Positions 29,239 to 33,845 of a DNA stretch of 33,845 nucleotides are shown piece by piece (the stretch's first letter is position 1; every line of letters starts with the position of its first letter). The position numbers and the translations under genes are program-made. Below the pieces are notes generated by a model. It saw only the letters and a program-made list of their open reading frames with translations, was not told the origin of the DNA and made no database searches. The stretch covers positions 1-33,845 of the forward strand of contig DAOUFU010000251.1 in assembly GCA_034429275.1 (NCBI GenBank), written 5' to 3'. This stretch comes from DAOUFU01 sp034429275. Lineage in GTDB: Bacteria > Chloroflexota > Anaerolineae > Aggregatilineales > Aggregatilineaceae.

Positions 29239-31104
29239 CTACTGCACGAGCGGCGTCTTATCGGTCTCTGCCATCGGCAGTTCGATCCGCGAGGGATAGG
29301 TGCTGCTGCGCGCTATCGTCAGCACGGGATCGCCCTCTGTGGGATAGCGGGCGAACATCTCGGCATCGGCCCCGGCCAACGCCACGCGCAGACTCCAACC
29401 TGCCGGTACGACGATAGAGGTCGGCTCCAGGCCCAGCGGCACCTCGATGATCTCGCCTGGGACCAGCGGCGCGGCATCGGCGCGGGTCATGCTGCGATAT
29501 GGCCCGAACATGGCATACGGCGGCTCTGAGGTCGATACGCGGTGAATCAGGCGCAGCACACCCTCGGTGAGATAGACCACGCGGCCATCGGGCGCGACGG
29601 CTTCCAGGTAGACATGAAGCGCGCCATCCTCGTGTGTGGAGGCCAGGTAAACCGTCACCACCGGTGTGCCGGTGATCTCCACCGCCGAGCTGAGCGGCGC
29701 GCTGGTATACGTCAGGCGCAGGGCATCTTCGGCGGCGCGGTCGGGGTAGTACACATCTTCGCCATAGACCTGGGTCGCCCACCGGTTGGAATGGCTCTCA
29801 CCGGATTTTGCCGCGAAATTCACCGGGTAGAGATCGGCGGCATCCGGCGCGGTTGGCAGTTCGGCGACCAGGCTTCCGCCGTCGCCGAAATACCAGGTCA
29901 CCGGCGAGAACCCGGCAGGCGGCCAGGTGTCGGTGGTGGTCCAGGTCCCGGCGTTCATGGTGTAGTAGTAGATGCTGTGCTCGTGCTCCGTGCCCTCACC
30001 GCGCAGGTAGGGGTCGAACCAGTCGCGCAGCGTCTCGAACTGGGTACGTAAATCCGGCTCAACCGGTGTTTCGGCGGGCTGGAAAGGATCGGCGTTGTTG
30101 TTCGCGCCGTGATCCCAGGGACCAATGATGACCTTCTGCGGGTTGCTGAAGGTCATGAAACGCCCCAATCCCTGCGAGACGGTGGCGGCATCCAGCCAGC
30201 CCAGCCAGACGAACATCGGCACGCCGGAGCGTTCAATCGGTTCGCGCAGAGCGAACGGGCTGATGTCGGCAAACCCATACCCGCTGCTGCCAAATGGATC
30301 ATCCCGGTAAGTGATGCCGGAGATCACCTCAAACACGTTGGGATTCTGGCGGTTGGCGATAATGGATTCCAGTTGGCTCTTGTCTGCATCCTCGTCCACG
30401 GGGCGGACGCCCGGCACCATGCGGCGGATCATGGCGCACTCTGCCTCGGTGGTGGCTCCGGCCAGGGGGCAGATGTCGTTGCGGTCCAGGGCGGCCACGC
30501 CATCGCCCCAGGTCTGGATGAAGCCGGGAGCCAGCACGCCGCCGGGCATCGCAGCCACATAAAGGGGGTCAAAATCGTTGAACATGGGTGCAACAGCTTT
30601 GAGGGCCGGGTGCTGGTTGATCGTAACCAATTCCGCGGTGTTGCCCTCATATGAGATTCCATACGCGCCGACGCGGCCATTCGACCACGGCTGGGCGATC
30701 ACCCAGTCAATCACTTCACCGTAATCGGCTATCTCGTCCGGCGACCACTCGATGGGCCGCGCACCTTCCGACGCGCCGGAGCCGCGTGCATCGACCACGA
30801 CCAGCGCGTAGCCTGACTCGATGAACCATTGTTCGAATAAATCTTCCTGTGGGATTCCTTCCGCTGCTCGCCAGTAGCGGGTCATGCGCAGCAGGGTAGG
30901 GACGATCTGTCCGGGCTGGAGGGTGGCGGGCAGCCACACATCTACCGCGATACGCACGCCGTCTCGCATGGGCAGGTACAACGACTGCCGCAGCGGGTAC
31001 CCCGCGGGATTGGTCCCGTCTTCCTGCGCCTGGACTGCCGGTGATGCCACCGCAGCAACCAGAATCACCACCAGCCACACACCGATCAACGTACGTTTGA
31101 TCAT
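29239..31104 (-). CDS. Secreted CocE/NonD-family hydrolase (peptidase S15-like)
   Basis: The ATG at 31104 has AAGGAG at good spacing. The 621-residue protein starts with a signal peptide (MIKRTLIGVWLVVILVAAVASPAVQAQ). The alpha/beta-hydrolase domain carries the nucleophile elbow GAYGISYEGN (Ser151), the acid in LGWLDAATV (Asp305) and the base in GPWDHGANN (His332). The oxyanion tyrosine region TRYWR is present. The C-terminal jelly-roll domain (~residues 400-610) is the X-Pro dipeptidyl-peptidase C-terminal fold. Family members cleave esters (cocaine esterase), amides or X-Pro peptides and some acylate antibiotics; the substrate is open. It is single, upstream of a hairpin, and its 5' region borders the second MITE. 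Confidence 0.92.
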   Translation of the reverse strand: MIKRTLIGVWLVVILVAAVASPAVQAQEDGTNPAGYPLRQSLYLPMRDGVRIAVDVWLPATLQPGQIVPTLLRMTRYWRAAEGIPQEDLFEQWFIESGYALVVVDARGSGASEGARPIEWSPDEIADYGEVIDWVIAQPWSNGRVGAYGISYEGNTAELVTINQHPALKAVAPMFNDFDPLYVAAMPGGVLAPGFIQTWGDGVAALDRNDICPLAGATTEAECAMIRRMVPGVRPVDEDADKSQLESIIANRQNPNVFEVISGITYRDDPFGSSGYGFADISPFALREPIERSGVPMFVWLGWLDAATVSQGLGRFMTFSNPQKVIIGPWDHGANNNADPFQPAETPVEPDLRTQFETLRDWFDPYLRGEGTEHEHSIYYYTMNAGTWTTTDTWPPAGFSPVTWYFGDGGSLVAELPTAPDAADLYPVNFAAKSGESHSNRWATQVYGEDVYYPDRAAEDALRLTYTSAPLSSAVEITGTPVVTVYLASTHEDGALHVYLEAVAPDGRVVYLTEGVLRLIHRVSTSEPPYAMFGPYRSMTRADAAPLVPGEIIEVPLGLEPTSIVVPAGWSLRVALAGADAEMFARYPTEGDPVLTIARSSTYPSRIELPMAETDKTPLVQ

Positions 31105-31183
31105 CAGGCATCTCCTTGTGTAATGCCTGCCACCCGGCAGGCTCTACTTTTTCCAATACGCGGCACAATGGCGTAGGTTGCAT

Positions 31184-31416
31184 GCGCGCCTGGCTGCGGG
31201 TGTGAGCAAAAGTTGACAGGCGCCCACTTGACAAACCGGGCACTCGCTGGACGGGCGATCTGGCCTCACCCCGCACGGCCAAAACCGGGCCGCGCCAAAA
31301 CTGTTTTTGGAGAGGGGCAAAACCGAGCCGAACCCGCAGGGAGCGGCGAGGTTTGGGGTGAGGCCGGTGTTTGCCCGGAAAACGCGCTGTCAGGTTTTGC
31401 ACGCGCGCCTGGCTGC
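31184..31416. mobile_element. MITE-like palindromic element, copy 2, with target duplication
   Basis: The element (about 31198-31402) is flanked by a perfect 14-bp direct repeat GCGCGCCTGGCTGC (31184-31197 and 31403-31416). Including five or six bases further out, 19 of 20 match. It has the same inverted ends as copy 1 (GTGAGCAAAAGTTGACAG on the left, CTGTCAGGTTTTGCAC on the right) and nearly the same interior, but lacks the left arm of the central hairpin (GCCCCTCTCC). It sits between the divergent hydrolase and sensor-kinase genes. The flanking target is different from that of copy 1, which supports real insertion. Confidence 0.8.
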
Positions 31417-31499
31417 AAGTCACCTGCGCGCCGCCGGTTCTGCTGCTAACATAGAGGGGTATTTGCGCGGAGTGTGAGAAGCTGCGTGAGGAAAAGTGT

Positions 31500-32765
31500 A
31501 TGCACCCCGAAATCCTGTCGCCCCAGCAGTTGGATGACCTGTTGACGTGTTATGCCCATTCCAGGCCGGAAGGGACCCCCGACGATACGCCGTTGATGCG
31601 CCTGCTGGCTACCATCGACCGCGACCAACTGTCGCAGATCATGACCGAGCAGCGGTGTCAGCCCGGCGAGGTGATCTGCTGGGAAGGCGACTCCGGCGAT
31701 GCCATGTACCTGATCCGGTCCGGGCGGGTCCTGGTCTTCAAGGATAACCTGGACGCGCCCACCATCATCGGGGAACGCGGCCCCGGCGAGATTCTGGGCG
31801 AGATGGCTCTGCTGGAAGGCCAACCCCGTTCGGCGACCGCTGTCGCAGTGGACGAGACGCGCCTGCTGCGCATCGCCAGGGAGGGTTTTCACACCTGGCT
31901 GAGCAGTTCACCTGCCGTGGGCATGAGCATCATGGCGACCCTCAGCGCCCGGCTGCGTACCTCCGACTCGGTGCGCACCGCCACCGAGCGCGATGAACGG
32001 CATCTGGTGCAGCAGGTCAGCCGCCTGCAGGGCGAAAAAGAGCAGCTACTCGATCTTCAACGCCTGCGCCAGGAAACAAGCGATCTCATTGTGCACGACC
32101 TGCGCAACCCGCTCGGCGTGATCTCCGGCGTGCTCAACATGCTGGATATGCTGCTGCCCGAAGACGTCGTGCAGGATAACCGCGAGCTGCTGGAACTGGC
32201 CTCATCCGCCTGTGAACGGATGCGGCGGTTGGTGGATTCGCTGCTGGACGTGGCCCGGTTCGAGTCGGGCGAGATGTCGCTGGCCCTGGCGGATGTCTCG
32301 ATTGGGGCACTGCTGATGGAAAACGCGCGCCGCGAGTCGGTGCTTGCCGCCAGGCGGGGCATCACGCTGGACGTGGTGCTCGCTGACGATCTGCCCACCC
32401 TCACCGCAGACGTGGAAAAACTCGACCGCGTGCTGGCGAACCTGCTGGACAACGCGCTCAAATATTCGCCGGATGGAGGGCGGATCACGCTGGCCGCCGA
32501 TGCCGGGCCGGAAGCGGTGGTCGTGCGCGTCATCGACGAGGGGCCGGGCATCCCCGCTGACCAGCGAGAGCGCATCTTCGAGCGCTTCGCCCAGGTGACC
32601 GGCACCGATCGCCCCCGGCGGCCTGGGTTTGGCCTCGGCCTGACCTTCTGCAAGCTGGCCGTCGAAGCGCACGGTGGGCGAATCTGGGTGGAGCCAGGCC
32701 CCGGCGAGCGCGGCAGGTGTTTTGCGTTTGCGCTGCCCCATGCCTCGGCGTTTGATTCACAATGA
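31500..32765 (+). CDS. Soluble sensor histidine kinase with a cyclic-nucleotide-binding-like domain
   Basis: The ATG at 31500 is preceded by AGGAAAA. The 421-residue protein has no TM helix. Residues ~35-150 form a cNMP-binding-type beta-roll: CQPGEVICWEGDSGDAMYLIRSGRVLVF, ERGPGEILGEMALLEGQPRSATAVAVDETRLLRIAREGF. The phosphate-binding cassette GEILGEMALLEGQPRSATA keeps the Gly-Glu and Arg-Ser features of real cNMP binders. A coiled linker leads to a HisKA helix with His199 (SDLIVHDLRNPLGVIS) and a HATPase domain (LANLLDNALKYSPDGG, IDEGPGIP, PGFGLGLTFCKLAVEAHGG). No regulator gene is next to it, so it is an orphan. It probably senses cAMP/cGMP or another small ligand. Confidence 0.92.
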   Translation: MHPEILSPQQLDDLLTCYAHSRPEGTPDDTPLMRLLATIDRDQLSQIMTEQRCQPGEVICWEGDSGDAMYLIRSGRVLVFKDNLDAPTIIGERGPGEILGEMALLEGQPRSATAVAVDETRLLRIAREGFHTWLSSSPAVGMSIMATLSARLRTSDSVRTATERDERHLVQQVSRLQGEKEQLLDLQRLRQETSDLIVHDLRNPLGVISGVLNMLDMLLPEDVVQDNRELLELASSACERMRRLVDSLLDVARFESGEMSLALADVSIGALLMENARRESVLAARRGITLDVVLADDLPTLTADVEKLDRVLANLLDNALKYSPDGGRITLAADAGPEAVVVRVIDEGPGIPADQRERIFERFAQVTGTDRPRRPGFGLGLTFCKLAVEAHGGRIWVEPGPGERGRCFAFALPHASAFDSQ

Positions 32766-32813
32766 AAGTATCCACTGGCGTACGGCGCGAATAGGGCTGT
32801 TGACGAGGTTTTG

Positions 32814-33614
32814 ATGGCAAAATGGATTGCCGCGGCGGGCCTGGTGCTGCTGGGATGTACCGGGGTCTTCGCCCAGGCGGACGATCGTTCAATCTGGCAG
32901 CCGGAGCCGGGCACAAGCTGGCAGTGGCAGCTCACCGGCACGATCAACACCACGTGGCCGGTAATGATGGTCGACATCGACCTGTTCGAGGCTCCACAGG
33001 CCACCATCGACGCGCTTCACCGCGATGGCCGGGTGGTGATCTGTTACTTCAGCGCGGGGAGTTGGGAAGCGTGGCGGCCCGATGCAGAGGATTTCCCCCG
33101 GCAGGTGTTGGGCGATCCGCTGGAAGACTGGCCGGATGAGCGCTGGTTGGACATCCGCCGGATCGACCTGCTGGGGCCGGTGATGCTGGCGCGGCTCGAT
33201 CGTGCGGTGCGCAAAGGGTGCGATGGTGTTGAGCCGGACAATGTCGATGGGTATGTCAACGCGACGGGGTTTGACCTGAGCTATGATGACCAGTTGGAGT
33301 ACAATCGCTGGCTAGCCGAACAGGCGCACAAGCGCGGCCTGTCTATCGGGCTGAAAAACGACCTGGACCAGGTCATCGACCTGGTGGAAGACTTCGACTG
33401 GGCACTGAACGAACAATGCTTCCAGTTTGAGGAATGTGACGCGCTGATCCCATACATCGAGGCGCGGAAAGCGGTGTTCGGCGTGGAATATGAAGGCCGC
33501 CCGGAGGACTACTGCCCACTGGCGCTGGCGATGGGCTTTTCGTGGCTGACCAAAACGCCCGATCTGGGCGATGAACCGCCCGGCGCGTGTGTGCAGGAAG
33601 TTGCCCAACCCTGA
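32814..33614 (+). CDS. GH114-like secreted protein (endo-alpha-1,4-polygalactosaminidase family)
   Basis: The ATG at 32814 is chosen over TTG 32811 because GAGG lies six bases upstream. The 266-residue protein starts with a signal peptide (MAKWIAAAGLVLLGCTGVFAQA; the LGCTG run could be a lipobox). The body is a TIM-barrel-like domain of family GH114/TM1410: PGTSWQWQLTG, MVDIDLFEAP, GRVVICYFSAGSWEAWRPDAEDFP, WPDERWLDIRRIDLL, GCDGVEPDNVDGY, YNRWLAEQAHKRGLSIGLKND, DWALNEQCFQFEEC. The Asp/Glu pairs in GVEPDNVDGY and NEQC are the conserved acidic positions. Length matches the family. It would cut galactosamine-rich extracellular polysaccharides; activity is inferred. Confidence 0.88.
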   Translation: MAKWIAAAGLVLLGCTGVFAQADDRSIWQPEPGTSWQWQLTGTINTTWPVMMVDIDLFEAPQATIDALHRDGRVVICYFSAGSWEAWRPDAEDFPRQVLGDPLEDWPDERWLDIRRIDLLGPVMLARLDRAVRKGCDGVEPDNVDGYVNATGFDLSYDDQLEYNRWLAEQAHKRGLSIGLKNDLDQVIDLVEDFDWALNEQCFQFEECDALIPYIEARKAVFGVEYEGRPEDYCPLALAMGFSWLTKTPDLGDEPPGACVQEVAQP

Positions 33615-33660
33615 AGCGGAGGCATCTACCCGCCGTGTCGGGTGCATTTCAGTTGAGTTC

Positions 33661-33688
33661 ATGCCCTGCATCTGCGGATGCAGGGCAT
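33661..33688 (+). terminator. Hairpin after the GH114-like gene
   Basis: ATGCCCTGCAT pairs perfectly over 11 bp with ATGCAGGGCAT (loop CTGCGG), 47 bp past the stop. There is no T-tract, so it is a possible rather than sure terminator. Confidence 0.45.
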
Positions 33689-33740
33689 CCGCGGATGCTC
33701 AAGCACTCTGGCAAATTGATCGGATATGAGAGGGCGAACG

Positions 33741-33845
33741 ATTGGCCTCACCCCCGCGCGGCCAAAACCGGGCCGCTTCGCCCCCTCTCCGAAAATTTTC
33801 GGAGAGGGGGCAGACCAAGCGCCTCCCAAGAGGCGCGCAGGTCGG
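33741..33845. repeat. Related palindromic repeat, cut by the window edge
   Basis: The block GGCCTCACCCCCGC, CGGCCAAAACCGGGCCGC and a perfect 30-bp palindrome with no loop (33781-33810) share the interior of the two MITEs. The outer GTGAGCAAAAG end is not present on the left. A short hairpin GCGCCTC/GAGGCGC (33819-33836) follows. It looks like a different subfamily or truncated copy; its right part is outside the window. Confidence 0.6.

Noticed and set aside
1..33845. CRISPR arrays, rRNA genes, replication origin
   Set aside because: No regularly spaced repeat series, no rRNA-like sequence and no DnaA-box cluster were seen.

Overview
The window is a 33.8 kb piece of a GC-rich bacterial chromosome. 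I judge it to be from a Chloroflexota, probably Anaerolineae-like. This rests on the overall gene style, the dispersed palindromic intergenic repeats, the b6-type cytochrome b/Rieske/multihaem cytochrome c cluster and the many small two-component systems. It is an inference, because there is no rRNA or other phylogenetic marker in the window.

Layout. (1) 1-709: the 3' end of a large serine recombinase gene whose open frame runs antisense through the terminator and 3' half of an intact tRNA-Asp gene, probably the edge of an integrated element lying to the left. (2) 976-4902: a secreted protein, a GNAT acetyltransferase, a MITE-like element with target duplication, and a secreted beta-helix protein. 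(3) 5044-10794, all on the minus strand: an MMPL exporter, a NarX-type kinase with its NarL-type regulator, and a DoxX membrane protein whose promoter carries phased repeats. (4) 11128-13007: a second DesK/NarL-type pair, divergent from the MMPL gene. A convergent GyrI-like effector-binding protein with a cysteine-containing C-terminal domain follows. (5) 14433-20957: a probable respiratory operon of seven genes: a secreted protein with a duplicated beta domain and a Gly-Ala-Gln tail, a b6-type cytochrome b, a Tat-exported Rieske protein, a three-haem cytochrome c, a DUF4405 haem-membrane protein, and an OmpR-type regulator with its kinase. (6) 20977-25662, minus strand: three back-to-back genes, a TIR-Maf-PfkB-Maf fusion followed by two separate PfkB-family kinases. 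(7) 26063-29057: a small surface-polysaccharide cluster (glycosyltransferase, UDP-GlcNAc 2-epimerase, glycosyltransferase). (8) 29239-33614: a secreted CocE/NonD hydrolase, a second copy of the MITE, a soluble cNMP-domain histidine kinase and a GH114-like secreted protein. A related repeat runs off the right edge.

The most exciting locus is 20977-25887. One polypeptide joins a TIR domain (a family whose active members cleave NAD+ and often act in antiviral defence) to two Maf-type nucleotide pyrophosphatase domains flanking a PfkB kinase domain. It is followed, with gaps of only 6 and 0 bp, by two more PfkB proteins. Its promoter has a perfect 12-bp palindrome filling most of the -35/-10 spacer, and the DNA sampled inside it is clearly less GC-rich than that of its neighbours. 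I know of no described system with this architecture. A nucleotide/NAD-based conflict or signalling system carried as an island is my leading hypothesis.

The second notable item is the MITE family: two near-identical ~205-218 bp palindromic elements, each bracketed by its own 13-14 bp direct repeat. The third is the set of TTTGTCAGGGAAA-like repeats at the doxX promoter.
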